Part shown: one piece after another, positions 1-8,681 of the stretch
Position numbering within the stretch: the stretch's first letter is position 1
Layout: the number at the start of each line of letters is the position of its first letter
Source of the DNA: Candidatus Syntrophosphaera thermopropionivorans
GTDB taxonomy: Bacteria > Cloacimonadota > Cloacimonadia > Cloacimonadales > Cloacimonadaceae
Direction: 5' to 3'
Assembly (NCBI RefSeq): GCF_004353895.1
Contig: NZ_SMOG01000015.1
Location: 1 to 38,793 of the forward strand
DNA: 38,793 nucleotides
Notes under the pieces: generated by a model
Told to the model about the DNA's origin: nothing
The model's database searches: none
The model's input: only the letters and a program-made list of their open reading frames with translations
Translations under genes and position numbers: made by a program

Positions 1-388
1 CTGATAATATGATATTTTGTTTCCATTATATCATTGGATAATATTCAATTTTAAAATAATGATAAAGTAGATTTTCTATTGGGATAATACTTTTTCTTTA
101 AATTGGCTACATCTCACGTGTTAATGCACAGGTAATGTCCAGCTTACGTCCAACTGATGTCCAGCTTATGTCCGAAAGTGGACATAAGCTGGACATAAGC
201 TAAAGAAAAGCTGGGAATAAATAGGAAGGGAAGGAAAATGTTTTTTAAAAGATAGAAAGAATAGAGGAAGAAGAAGTATTATTTACTCATATCAAAGCTT
301 TTTCTCTTCAGCTTTTGCTTGACATAAGTGGGTTTTTAAAGTTTTGGATTTAAAAAAATAAAACAAAAAAGGAGTTTTCTCTCATATT
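1..388. other. Non-coding leader before the dehydrogenase operon
   Basis: No convincing reading frame lies here. The stretch is AT-rich and holds the 11-bp repeat array at 135-200. A TTGACA hexamer sits at 319-324, about 65 bases before the first gene, and could be a -35 element, but no good TATAAT follows at normal spacing. An AGGAG at 370-374 is the probable ribosome-binding site for the gene at 389, with slightly long spacing. The window starts inside this intergenic region, so the upstream neighbour is unknown. Confidence 0.7.
135..200. repeat. 11-bp repeat array ending in a perfect 17-bp hairpin
   Basis: The sequence divides into 11-bp units: ATGTCCAGCTT (135-145), ACGTCCAACTG (146-156), ATGTCCAGCTT (157-167) and ATGTCCGAAAG (168-178). 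Two inverted units TGGACATAAGC follow (179-189, 190-200). The switch of orientation makes an exact 17-bp inverted repeat, 157-173 against 180-196, around the 6-base loop GAAAGT. A near-identical element lies at 15343-15441. It has no spacers, so it is not a CRISPR. It is not followed by a T-run, so it is not a standard terminator. Function is unknown. Confidence 0.9.
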
Positions 389-2458
389 ATGGAAAATCAC
401 CGTATATTAAAGCATCCCATTCTTCCGATAGAAGAAAGAGAGGATGTTTTATTTAGCTGGAATGGTGAACCCCTTTTAGCAAAAAAAGGAGAGATGATTT
501 CCTCGGCACTAATTGCAAATGGGATAAATGTTTTTGGACATCATCATAAAGATGGCAGCGCTCAAGGAATTTTTTGTGCTAATGGACAATGTGCTAAATG
601 TACCGTTATAGCAGATGGTGTGGCGGTCAAATCCTGTATGACAGCTGTCACTTCCGGGATGGAAGTTCGTTCTTTAGAAGGACTTCCTGAACTTCCCGAA
701 ACTCCTTTTATACCCAAATTTCCTCCCCTGGAAAAATTGGAAGTAGAGGTTCTTATTATTGGAGGTGGTCCTGCAGGACTTTCTGCTGCGATAGAATTGG
801 GCAAATATAATATTGATACTCTGTTGATTGATGATAAACAAGCACTTGGTGGCAAGCTTGTGTTGCAAACTCATAAATTCTTTGGTAGTGAAGAAGATAG
901 CAATGCTGGAATTAGAGGCATTGATATTGGGAAATTATTAGCTCAAGAACTCCAGCAATATTCCTCTGTTAAAGTCTGGCTTAATAGCACTGCCCTATTT
1001 GTTTTTAGCGACAAGAAAGTGGGAATTTTAAAAGATGGAGTATATAAACTTGTCACTCCGCGCATCATTTTAAATGCAGCTGGAGCGCGAGAAAAGTTCT
1101 TACGCTTTCCGGGTAATAATCTTGCCCGTATCTATGGTGCAGGAGCTTTTCAGACTCTGGTAAATAGAGACCTGGTTCGTCCAACGAATAGACTTTTCAT
1201 TATTGGTGGAGGGAATGTTGGTTTAATTGCAGGATATCATGCTTTACAAGCTGGAATTAATGTCGTTGGATTAGCTGAAGCTATGCCTCAATGTGGAGGA
1301 TATAAGGTTCATTCGGACAAATTGAAAAGATTGGGAGTTCCTATTTACACTTCGCATACTATCATCAATGCTGAAGGTAAAGAGACGGTAGAAAGAATTA
1401 CTATTGCAGAAGTAGATAGCAAATTACATCCTATTTCAGGCACGGAAAAAAGCTTTGCTTGCGACACACTCCTGATTGCAGTTGGATTGAATTCCCTTTC
1501 AGAATTCACTGAAGAAGCTAAAGAAGCGGGAATTCAGGTTTTTGCAGCAGGAGATGCTCAAGAAATTGCAGAAGCATCTTCAGCAATGTTCAATGGAAAA
1601 ATTGCCGGACTTACTATAGCTAAAGAATGTGGAAAAGATGAAGTTGAAGCCATTCCTTCCGAATGGTATGCTAAAGCTGAAGTCTTGAAGTCCCATCCTG
1701 GAGCAATAAAAGATTATCAGAAAGACCTTCCAGAGACAGGAGTTTTCCCCGTAATACATTGTATTCAGGAGATTCCATGCAATCCCTGCACGACGGTCTG
1801 TCCTACCAATTCTATTCATACAGAAGATGGTGGTTTGATGTCTCTTCCTGTGTATTCGGGAAACTGTATTGGTTGCTATAAATGTGTTCTTATCTGTCCT
1901 GGACTTGCTATAACTCTGGTAGATTACAGAAAAGATAAAGAAAATCCCCTTGTGACAATGCCCTATGAAGTCTTCAATATCCCTAAATCCGAAGGAGAAG
2001 AGATTGAATTAATGGATATAGAAGGCAATTCTCTGGGCTTCTATACTATCATATCGGTAATAGATGTAAAAAAACGGCACACTCAATTGATTAAAGTGCA
2101 GGTTCCTAAAGCCATTGCCCGCAAAATAGCATCATTTCGTATTCAGGCTAAAGAAGTAAGTGAACCTCTTCCAGAACCTGTGATCCCTGATAAAATGCCA
2201 GATGAGGCGATGATATGTTTATGTGAAAGAGTTAAAGCTGGTGATATTCGTAAACTGATACACTCTGGAGTAACCAATCTTAATCAGATTAAAGCAATAA
2301 CTCGTGCAGGAATGGGTCCCTGTGGTGCAAAAACTTGTGAGAACTTAATCTTACAACTTTTAAGGGAAGAAGGCATACCAATAGAAAAGGTTGTTCCTAA
2401 TACCAAACGCCCTCTTTTCATTGAAGTTCCCTTAGAAAAATTTCCTGATGGAGACTGA
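389..2458 (+). CDS. Multi-cofactor Fe-S/FAD oxidoreductase, large subunit of an amino/imino-acid dehydrogenase
   Basis: This is one polypeptide of 689 residues that strings together redox modules. An N-terminal HcnA/SoxA-like [2Fe-2S] domain has Cys63, Cys68, Cys71 and Cys83. An HcnB-like FAD/NAD(P) oxidoreductase follows, with GGGPAG at 125-130 and a second Rossmann motif GGGNVG at 273-278. A two-cluster ferredoxin domain has Cys458/464/467/471 and Cys493/496/499/503. A C-terminal BFD-like [2Fe-2S] domain has Cys610, Cys612, Cys645 and Cys650. Related subunits occur in sarcosine oxidase, hydrogen cyanide synthase, opine oxidase and dye-linked proline dehydrogenases. The DAO-type partner starts two bases after its stop. 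It probably carries electrons from substrate oxidation in the partner to a cytoplasmic acceptor. The substrate cannot be read from the sequence. No signal peptide is visible. Confidence 0.85.
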   Translation: MENHRILKHPILPIEEREDVLFSWNGEPLLAKKGEMISSALIANGINVFGHHHKDGSAQGIFCANGQCAKCTVIADGVAVKSCMTAVTSGMEVRSLEGLPELPETPFIPKFPPLEKLEVEVLIIGGGPAGLSAAIELGKYNIDTLLIDDKQALGGKLVLQTHKFFGSEEDSNAGIRGIDIGKLLAQELQQYSSVKVWLNSTALFVFSDKKVGILKDGVYKLVTPRIILNAAGAREKFLRFPGNNLARIYGAGAFQTLVNRDLVRPTNRLFIIGGGNVGLIAGYHALQAGINVVGLAEAMPQCGGYKVHSDKLKRLGVPIYTSHTIINAEGKETVERITIAEVDSKLHPISGTEKSFACDTLLIAVGLNSLSEFTEEAKEAGIQVFAAGDAQEIAEASSAMFNGKIAGLTIAKECGKDEVEAIPSEWYAKAEVLKSHPGAIKDYQKDLPETGVFPVIHCIQEIPCNPCTTVCPTNSIHTEDGGLMSLPVYSGNCIGCYKCVLICPGLAITLVDYRKDKENPLVTMPYEVFNIPKSEGEEIELMDIEGNSLGFYTIISVIDVKKRHTQLIKVQVPKAIARKIASFRIQAKEVSEPLPEPVIPDKMPDEAMICLCERVKAGDIRKLIHSGVTNLNQIKAITRAGMGPCGAKTCENLILQLLREEGIPIEKVVPNTKRPLFIEVPLEKFPDGD

Positions 2459-2460
2459 AA

Positions 2461-3609
2461 ATGGATAATATATATGATGTAATAATAATTGGAGCAGGCT
2501 CTATAGGAGTTCCCACAGCTTTAAATCTAGCTTTACAAAAACAAAAAGTGTTGGTTATAGATGGAGAAAGTGCACCAGGTCAGCAAAATAATAAAAAAGC
2601 TATAGGTGGAGTTCGTGCCACGCATAGTGATTATGGAAAAATCAATGTTTGCAAGCGCTCCATTGAAATAATGAAGACCTGGAAAGAAACCTGGGGTGAT
2701 GATATTGGCTGGATGAGCAATGGTTATAGTTATCCCGCTTATACTGAAGAAGATGAAAAGACTTTAAAGGACTTGATGAAGGTTCAACATAGCTATGGCT
2801 TAAATATCACCTGGGTTAGTCCTGAAGAATATAATGAACTTGTCCCTGGAATAAATAAAGAAGGACTGAGAGGTTCCACTTATTCTCCTGAAGATGGTAG
2901 TTGCTCTCCCCTACTTTTAGGTTCGGCTTATTATTTTCATTCTCTGGAAGCTAAAGTTCAATATCGGTTCAGGGAAAAGGTTATAGGTTTTGATATGAGT
3001 CAGAGCAAAATAGAAAAAGTTATAACAGATAAAGGGACTTATTCTACAGGAATGGTAATTAATGCAGCAGGAAATTATGGAAAAGAAATAGCTGCTATGG
3101 CAGGACTTAATCTTCCGGTTCAACCTGAAAATCATGAAGCAGGAATAACAGAACCCGTAGCCAGATTTATGGGTCCTATGGTAGTTGATATGCGAATTCG
3201 TCCTGGTTCTGAAAACTTTTATTTCTATCAAAATAATGAAGGACAGATAGTTTTTTGTATCACACCTAAACCACCAATAACAGGTATTGATAACAGAAGT
3301 ACTTCTGTCTTTTTACCTATGTGCACCAAAAGAATGCTGGAAGTATATCCAAGATTACATAGTCTAAGAGTTCGTAGAACCTGGAGAGGTCAATATCCTA
3401 TGACTCCCGATGGCTTCCCCATTGTAGGAAAATCAGGTGATAATCTTATCAATGCTATAGGAATGTGTGGACAGGGTTTTATGCTGGGACCTGGTTTGGG
3501 AGAATTGATTACACGTATCTGTCTTGATGAACTAACGGAAAGTGATTTACATATTCTTCAAAGTTTTAATCCAGAAAGAGACTTTTCTGGTATGGAAGCT
3601 TTTAAGTAA
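2461..3609 (+). CDS. FAD-dependent amino-acid oxidoreductase (DAO family), catalytic subunit
   Basis: This protein of 382 residues belongs to the D-amino-acid oxidase/glycine oxidase/sarcosine oxidase beta family. A dinucleotide-binding motif at the N-terminus (Gly11, Gly13, Gly16 in GAGSIG) is followed by a typical acidic end of the second strand. The C-terminal part has the family's TPDGFPIVG segment and a Gly-rich FAD-contacting stretch (CGQGFMLGPGLGE). It starts two bases after the large subunit, so the two are surely co-transcribed and probably form a heteromeric dehydrogenase like HcnBC, SoxAB or PDH1-type enzymes. Candidate substrates are proline, glycine, sarcosine or D-amino acids; I cannot choose between them. 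A hairpin terminator follows the gene. Confidence 0.85.
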   Translation: MDNIYDVIIIGAGSIGVPTALNLALQKQKVLVIDGESAPGQQNNKKAIGGVRATHSDYGKINVCKRSIEIMKTWKETWGDDIGWMSNGYSYPAYTEEDEKTLKDLMKVQHSYGLNITWVSPEEYNELVPGINKEGLRGSTYSPEDGSCSPLLLGSAYYFHSLEAKVQYRFREKVIGFDMSQSKIEKVITDKGTYSTGMVINAAGNYGKEIAAMAGLNLPVQPENHEAGITEPVARFMGPMVVDMRIRPGSENFYFYQNNEGQIVFCITPKPPITGIDNRSTSVFLPMCTKRMLEVYPRLHSLRVRRTWRGQYPMTPDGFPIVGKSGDNLINAIGMCGQGFMLGPGLGELITRICLDELTESDLHILQSFNPERDFSGMEAFK

Positions 3610-3639
3610 AGAAATTCATAAGAAAAACTCCATAAAAGA

Positions 3640-3671
3640 AATAAGCGCCTGATTCTTATCAGGCGCTTATT
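3640..3671. terminator. Bidirectional rho-independent terminator between convergent genes
   Basis: A 13-bp perfect inverted repeat (AATAAGCGCCTGA at 3640-3652, complement at 3659-3671) encloses the loop TTCTTA. AT-rich tracts flank it on both sides. It lies between the stop of the DAO-family gene (3609, +) and the stop of the TPR lipoprotein gene (3699, -), so it can serve both transcripts. Confidence 0.85.
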
Positions 3672-3698
3672 ATATTATGCTATATAATCAGAATGTTC

Positions 3699-5309
3699 TT
3701 AGAATTGTGCAAGTAGCTGATTAATATATGCGATACGACTATTGATATCACTTAAAACTTCAGGGTCATCAGTGTAATTACGAGCAGTCTGCAGATAGTT
3801 TAATGCCTTATTATAATGATTTATTGCCGTAGTCTTGGCAGTGTCTCGTTGCTTTTTAAGGTCTAAAGCTTTCTTTCCAACCGCTCTTGAAGCCTGACGG
3901 TCTAAATCAATGTATTTATTGTAAGACTCTGCACCTCTACTCTGATAGACAGAAGAAAGAATTATGTAAGGTTGGTAAAGGGTAGGGTCTTTACTAATAG
4001 TAATATTGGCATTTGTTTCTGCATCATTTAGTTTACCCTGTTCCAGATAAATGGCAGCAAGATTAAGATAGGAATAAGGATTATCTGGAGCAACTTTCTT
4101 CAAAGCATTTATCTTTTCAATGGCCTTAGTGTTGTTCCCGTTACTTCTATATATACTAATCAGATTGAGATAAGCTTGAATATTATTGGGATCCTTAGCC
4201 AACACATTCTCATATTTATCAATGGCTTCCTGAGTTCTTCCACTTCTCTGATAAGCAGTAGCTAAACGCGCAGCTATAAAAGTATTGTCTGGAGCTTTTT
4301 CAAAGGCTTTTTCCAGGTAAGGTATAGCCTCATTATAACTTCCTTCATCAAAAAGAATAATAGATAAATTTACAATAGCTCCAGTGAACTCAGGATCGAT
4401 AGCCAGAGCTTTACGGTATGATTCTTTAGCTTTTTCTTTGTTGCCAATTTGATTGTAGAGATTTCCTACAGCAAACCAGGTTTCAGCATCCCGACTTTCT
4501 TCCGCAATCCTTTCCATTAATGGAATCCTTTTCATAGGTTGATTGGTTTTATCATAGAGATCAATTAGAGCTATAAGGCTGGCTTGATGTTGTGGATCTA
4601 TCTCTAAAGCTTTCTGGAAGTTTTGTTCAGCTAATTCAATTTTCTCTAATTTTATATAGGTATTACCGAGAAAATAGTAAGCATCAACTTTTTCAGGTTT
4701 TAAAGCTATAACCTGTTTTAAAATTTGTTCTGCAGTAGTATAATTGCCATTATTAAAGTGATTAGCAGCGATATTGAACAGCTTATCAATTTCGTTGGAA
4801 ACAAAATCATCCAGTTCCTTCATCATATACTCTTCCAGTGCTTTCCAACGGGCAGTCTTTTCCTTACCCACATTAAAACTTATCTGTTTAAGGTCAGTGG
4901 ATACAGTGCTATACATTCGCATGGAAATATTGAATATATCAGTTCTGGTTTCACTAACAGTAGCGATAATTACAACATCTGCGCCTAATTGTTTTGCCAG
5001 ATTATCAAGTTCCTCTTTTTCTATATCTTCCACATCTAAGTTGCCGGACTCGTTATATACCGCTGCCGTCTCATTCATATTTAATAGAGTGTAATTAGGA
5101 TACTTGTTAAAGGTCAGTTCAAGGTCACGAACGGTCAAAATTTTAGTAATGTAACGACTTGAACTATCCAGAGCTTTCAAGGGCAAGATAGCAATCTTGG
5201 TTGTTATTTCTGCTTTCTGGACCTGTTCTGGTTGAACTTCTTTCTTATTGCTGGCACAGGATATAAGAACCAGCGAAACCGCAAGGACTATTATCATCCA
5301 CTTTTTCAT
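3699..5309 (-). CDS. TPR-repeat lipoprotein
   Basis: A lipoprotein signal begins with MKKW, has a hydrophobic core and a lipobox LISC with Cys18 as the expected lipidated residue. Residues of roughly 35-175 form an alpha/beta domain resembling the CsgG/TolB-N/LpoB-type periplasmic domains (KIAILPL start, GADVVIIATVSE). About nine TPR repeats follow (about 175-465), then a lysine- and tyrosine-rich helical tail. I chose the ATG at 5309 because AGGAGG lies just upstream and the lipobox then sits at normal distance. The ATG at 5312 is almost on top of that site. A longer in-frame TTG at 5369 falls inside a TTGACA promoter-like hexamer. The protein is probably an envelope scaffold facing the periplasm; the exact role is unknown. 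It is the last gene of its block, 72 bases after birA. Confidence 0.8.
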   Translation of the reverse strand: MKKWMIIVLAVSLVLISCASNKKEVQPEQVQKAEITTKIAILPLKALDSSSRYITKILTVRDLELTFNKYPNYTLLNMNETAAVYNESGNLDVEDIEKEELDNLAKQLGADVVIIATVSETRTDIFNISMRMYSTVSTDLKQISFNVGKEKTARWKALEEYMMKELDDFVSNEIDKLFNIAANHFNNGNYTTAEQILKQVIALKPEKVDAYYFLGNTYIKLEKIELAEQNFQKALEIDPQHQASLIALIDLYDKTNQPMKRIPLMERIAEESRDAETWFAVGNLYNQIGNKEKAKESYRKALAIDPEFTGAIVNLSIILFDEGSYNEAIPYLEKAFEKAPDNTFIAARLATAYQRSGRTQEAIDKYENVLAKDPNNIQAYLNLISIYRSNGNNTKAIEKINALKKVAPDNPYSYLNLAAIYLEQGKLNDAETNANITISKDPTLYQPYIILSSVYQSRGAESYNKYIDLDRQASRAVGKKALDLKKQRDTAKTTAINHYNKALNYLQTARNYTDDPEVLSDINSRIAYINQLLAQF

Positions 5310-5381
5310 CATTCCTCCTGGAAAATTATCCTTTTCATTCCTTTGATTTGATAAAGGTATAAATGTCAAGTAAAAGTGCTA

Positions 5382-6098
5382 TCATAAATCGGGTATATAG
5401 TTTAAACTGCCATAATTGATTTTATGGATATCACCTTCTCTATCTTTTAATAACAAAGTCCCATCCTCAGCTACTCCAATATTTATACCCGTTACGATTT
5501 TATTATCAAGTTGAACTTGAGCAAGTTGATTCAAGCCATATAGCCATAAATTAATATAATTAAGATAAAATTTAGGATTCTTAAGTAAGTCTTTCTTTTT
5601 ATAAATATTAGCAATTATTAAATCTGATAGGTATTCATTAGAGACGGGAAAACCTATTAACGAGGATAGTGTCACTATATCAAGTTTTCCATCAATAGCG
5701 TCTTGACTGACATTAGTATTCAATCCCAAACCTATTATATATTTCTTTTCTGACTCATTATGCTCACAGAGAATCCCTCCCAATTTTTTATCCTTCCACA
5801 TAATATCGTTAGGCCATTTGATAGATAAGTTTTCTAAGGGGAAAAGCTCTAATAAAAGTGAATGAAGACAATAGGCAATGAAAAGAGGAAAAGTAGGAAT
5901 AAAATCATCATAATAAATATCAAAAGTCATCCATAGTCCACCTTCAGGGGAATACCAGAATCTGTCTTCTCTTCCTCTTCCCTCTTTTTGTTCCCTGGCA
6001 CGAATAATCCATTGATGAGTCCCTGTACAGAATTGAGTTAGTCTCTGGTATTCGTTCATAGTGTTATCCAGTAGCGGATATAACAGTTTAGTTTTCAT
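5382..6098 (-). CDS. birA: Biotin--[acetyl-CoA-carboxylase] ligase, monofunctional
   Basis: The enzyme activates biotin with ATP to biotinyl-AMP and attaches it to the lysine of biotin carrier domains. Visible motifs are GRGR (40-43, biotinyl-AMP loop), KWPND (94-98), KKLGGIL (104-110, catalytic lysine region) and GLGLNTN (123-129). At 238 residues it lacks the N-terminal winged helix of bifunctional BirA, so it should modify proteins but not repress the biotin operon. The start ATG overlaps the queA stop in an ATGA, which implies translational coupling. The usual N-terminal 'ST' is replaced by 'NT' (residues 12-13). Confidence 0.92.
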   Translation of the reverse strand: MKTKLLYPLLDNTMNEYQRLTQFCTGTHQWIIRAREQKEGRGREDRFWYSPEGGLWMTFDIYYDDFIPTFPLFIAYCLHSLLLELFPLENLSIKWPNDIMWKDKKLGGILCEHNESEKKYIIGLGLNTNVSQDAIDGKLDIVTLSSLIGFPVSNEYLSDLIIANIYKKKDLLKNPKFYLNYINLWLYGLNQLAQVQLDNKIVTGINIGVAEDGTLLLKDREGDIHKINYGSLNYIPDL

Positions 6099-7129
6099 GA
6101 TATATACATCGCATCCCCATAGCTAAAGAAACGATAATGTTCTTGAACAGCAATTTCATAAGCTTTACGGGTCAATTCATAACCAGCAAAAGCAGAGACC
6201 ATCATCAATAAGGTTGATTTAGGTAGGTGAAAATTGGTTATTAAAGCATCTGCTACTTGGATGTTCTTACCTGGATAAATAAATATATCTGTCCATTTAG
6301 AACCGCTCATCAAAGTGCCATTATTCCAGAAACTTTCCAGAGTCCGAATAGATGTACTGCCCACGGCAATAACTCTTCGTCCTTCTAATTTTGCTTTATT
6401 AATAACATTAGCCGTTTCTTCTGGAATGGTGCAAAATTCACTATGCATCTTATGCTGGTCAATTCTTTGAGTTTTAATAGGGACAAAAGTGCCCATTCCT
6501 ATATGCAAGATGATATTAACTATCTTAATGCCTTTTTCTTTCAATTGAGAAAGCATCTCTTCTGTAAAATGGAAACCAGCAGTAGGTGCTGCAACTGAAC
6601 CTGCTTCTTCCGCATACACAGTCTGATAAGTTTGGCGGTCTTCTGCCTTATCTTCTCTTTTAATGTATGGAGGTAAAGGTATATGTCCGATACGCTCAAT
6701 CTCATTCCAGTAAGTATCCGGATTATTGAATTCAATCACTCGTAAACCATCTTCATCAGGAAGTGAAACCCATCCTTCCAGCTGAGGAGAAAACCTTAAT
6801 ACTTGTTCTCTTTTCAATCGTTTACCTGGATGAACCATACATTTCCATTTTGAACCATCCAGATGATTCAAAAGCAAAATCTCAATCTTTGTACCATTAT
6901 CTTTATAACCAAATAAACGAGCAGGAATAACTTTGCTATTATTTATAACTAACACTTCACCCGGAGCTAATAAATCCACTAAATCCCGGAAATAAAGATG
7001 AGAGATTGTGCCTGTCTTCCTATCAATATGCATCAATCTTGAAGAACTACGGTCTTTTAAAGGATATTGAGCTATCAATTCCTGTGGTAAATAATAATCA
7101 TAACTATTTAAATCTAAAAGGTCAACCAT
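6095..7129 (-). CDS. queA: S-adenosylmethionine:tRNA ribosyltransferase-isomerase
   Basis: QueA transfers and rearranges the ribosyl part of SAM onto 7-aminomethyl-7-deazaguanine in tRNA, giving epoxyqueuosine. The protein has the family's opening (YDYYLPQELIAQYPL), the segment HPGKRLK, the strongly conserved PTAGFHFT, HIGMGTF and the C-terminal NFHLPKSTLLMMVSAFAG. An in-frame TTG precedes the ATG directly. I use the ATG at 7129 because it touches the stop of the upstream DUF3108 gene (TGATG). Its own stop overlaps the birA start by four bases. Length is about 344 residues, normal for the family. Queuosine synthesis genes other than this one are not in the window. Confidence 0.96.
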   Translation of the reverse strand: MVDLLDLNSYDYYLPQELIAQYPLKDRSSSRLMHIDRKTGTISHLYFRDLVDLLAPGEVLVINNSKVIPARLFGYKDNGTKIEILLLNHLDGSKWKCMVHPGKRLKREQVLRFSPQLEGWVSLPDEDGLRVIEFNNPDTYWNEIERIGHIPLPPYIKREDKAEDRQTYQTVYAEEAGSVAAPTAGFHFTEEMLSQLKEKGIKIVNIILHIGMGTFVPIKTQRIDQHKMHSEFCTIPEETANVINKAKLEGRRVIAVGSTSIRTLESFWNNGTLMSGSKWTDIFIYPGKNIQVADALITNFHLPKSTLLMMVSAFAGYELTRKAYEIAVQEHYRFFSYGDAMYIS

Positions 7130-7902
7130 CAATTGGATTTCTTAATTTTATAAGGGACATTCTGAGCATCTTCTAACTGAACTACGAAAGTGCCAATAGA
7201 GACTGAACTTTCAACCTTAACGGGAATCTTATAAGCATCATCAGTTACCCAGATTAAAAGCTTACTTGAACCCTTAAAGATACCTTCTGATTTCATATCT
7301 GGTTCTAAAACCAAACAATTTACATCACCAAATATAGAAGAAACTTTTTCTCTTCTCAAAACTTTCACGGTTGTAACTACAGACTTTCCATCAGTTGTAA
7401 CATAGAGTTTTGGTTTATCCCCTGGCTTTAATGAGCGATTCCTCAATTCATAAAAAGAACTTACTATATCCTGAGTTTCAAATGGAAGATTTTTCTCTTC
7501 AGTTTTCCATTTTTCTTCTTTGTAACTCCATTTCATATATGTGGTTTTTTTATTTACCTGGTCAAAGTAATGTATTCGGTATTGCTGGTACTTCCCTTCA
7601 TGTAATTGCTTGGATGATTTATGGGGCAATAAAGTTTCTTTATCCCACCAAGATTCAATTTTGTCTCGGATTTTGTAAACTACATCAAAAAAAGGATAAG
7701 TCTGAGCATTAATACATAAACGCCAGACCGGTCTATTTTGGTAAGTTGAAGATTTAGCTTCAAAAGTAGCTGTTCCAGCTTTAATTATTCCATATTTAAC
7801 GCTGAAAGTAAGCTTTTCACCATCCTGAAAAGGCAAAGCAAACAAGGAGGTGGAAAAGAGGCATATTATAAGTAGTAGATAAAAGCGAGGTTTGACTTTC
7901 AC
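7129..7902 (-). CDS. DUF3108 domain protein, exported
   Basis: The protein has 257 residues with a cleavable signal peptide (hydrophobic 7-21, likely cut near Ala22). The mature part matches the DUF3108 pattern: FQDGEKLTFSVKYGIIKAGTATFE near the start of the mature chain, a central QDIVSSFYELR segment, and a C-terminal strand pair ending in DAYKIPVKVES. The family is predicted to be periplasmic or outer-membrane associated and beta-rich; its function is not established. Translation probably starts at GTG 7902, which overlaps the SDR stop codon in GTGA. It sits between an SDR gene and queA in a coupled series, but nothing links it to either pathway beyond position. Confidence 0.8.
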   Translation of the reverse strand: MKVKPRFYLLLIICLFSTSLFALPFQDGEKLTFSVKYGIIKAGTATFEAKSSTYQNRPVWRLCINAQTYPFFDVVYKIRDKIESWWDKETLLPHKSSKQLHEGKYQQYRIHYFDQVNKKTTYMKWSYKEEKWKTEEKNLPFETQDIVSSFYELRNRSLKPGDKPKLYVTTDGKSVVTTVKVLRREKVSSIFGDVNCLVLEPDMKSEGIFKGSSKLLIWVTDDAYKIPVKVESSVSIGTFVVQLEDAQNVPYKIKKSN

Positions 7903-8681
7903 TGAATTTCACTCCCCTTTATTTGTTGAATAGCTGAAAAACCGCCGTCTATGATAATATCTTTGCCTGTAAAATTCTCCAGTTTCTCACTTAATAATAA
8001 GTTGCAGAATAGCCATATTTCTTCTTTTGAGACCAGTTTTCCCGTCGGACTCATCTGACGAAACTCTTCAAAATAGCGCTTACGGAAAGCAAGATAATCC
8101 CCTGTATATTCCTCTTCTAAAACCGTTTGAACCGGTGCAGGTGATATTGCATTGATAAGAACATTAGCAGATGCCGTTTCCAAAGCAATAGATTTCACTA
8201 AATTGACTATAGCAGCCTTGGCAGCAGCATAAGCAGAACCACGATAAAGTCCAGTCTGAACTACATTGGAACCAAACATTACAATTCTGCCAAATCTCTC
8301 TTGTAACATAAAAGGAAGACAGGTTCTGAGCACATTATATGCCATTTCTAAGTTGGAATTGAGCACTTCTTTAAATGTTTCCGGATTAGTTTGAGCCAGA
8401 GGCATAGCATCATAACTACGAATTGCTGCCGTATGAATGAGAAAAGCAGGTACTGCAGCTAAGTTGTCTGCAGCATAATGAATAGCAGTGTTAACATCTT
8501 CTAACTTTTCCAGATTGCAGGATATAAGCATCACTTTTTCTTTATTAGTTAAATCCTCTATCCGATTGAAATTCTTATGGTAAAGTAATAATAAAGATTC
8601 ATTCTTTTCGGCTAATTGATGCGCAATAAAACTTCCTACTTGTCCGTTAGCTCCTGTTAGTATAGTTAATTTATTTTTCAT
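7899..8681 (-). CDS. Short-chain dehydrogenase/reductase (FabG-like)
   Basis: This is a classical SDR of 260 residues. The nucleotide-binding motif is TGANGQVG (9-16), slightly off the usual TGxxxGIG. Catalytic residues are Ser138, Tyr151 and Lys155 (YAAAK), with Asn110 as the likely fourth member. The C-terminal IDGGFS is typical of 3-oxoacyl-ACP reductase-like enzymes. It uses NAD(H) or NADP(H) on an unknown carbonyl or alcohol. The start overlaps the coaBC stop in ATGA, and its stop overlaps the DUF3108 GTG start. Position beside CoA synthesis and biotin ligase hints at acyl or cofactor metabolism, but that is only context. Confidence 0.85.
   Translation of the reverse strand: MKNKLTILTGANGQVGSFIAHQLAEKNESLLLLYHKNFNRIEDLTNKEKVMLISCNLEKLEDVNTAIHYAADNLAAVPAFLIHTAAIRSYDAMPLAQTNPETFKEVLNSNLEMAYNVLRTCLPFMLQERFGRIVMFGSNVVQTGLYRGSAYAAAKAAIVNLVKSIALETASANVLINAISPAPVQTVLEEEYTGDYLAFRKRYFEEFRQMSPTGKLVSKEEIWLFCNLLLSEKLENFTGKDIIIDGGFSAIQQIKGSEIQ

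Noticed and set aside
4725-5094. Two overlapping plus-strand open frames opposite the TPR lipoprotein gene
   Set aside because: They are opposite a well-supported gene, with no ribosome-binding site or recognisable motif.
5310-5369. Longer N-terminus of the TPR lipoprotein starting at TTG 5369
   Set aside because: The TTG is part of a TTGACA promoter-like hexamer, has no ribosome-binding site, and would place about 20 residues ahead of a clear lipoprotein signal with AGGAGG just upstream.
7130-7132. TTG one codon before the queA ATG as the start
   Set aside because: The ATG at 7129 directly overlaps the upstream stop codon, the same coupling pattern as the other genes of this operon, and gives the usual N-terminus.
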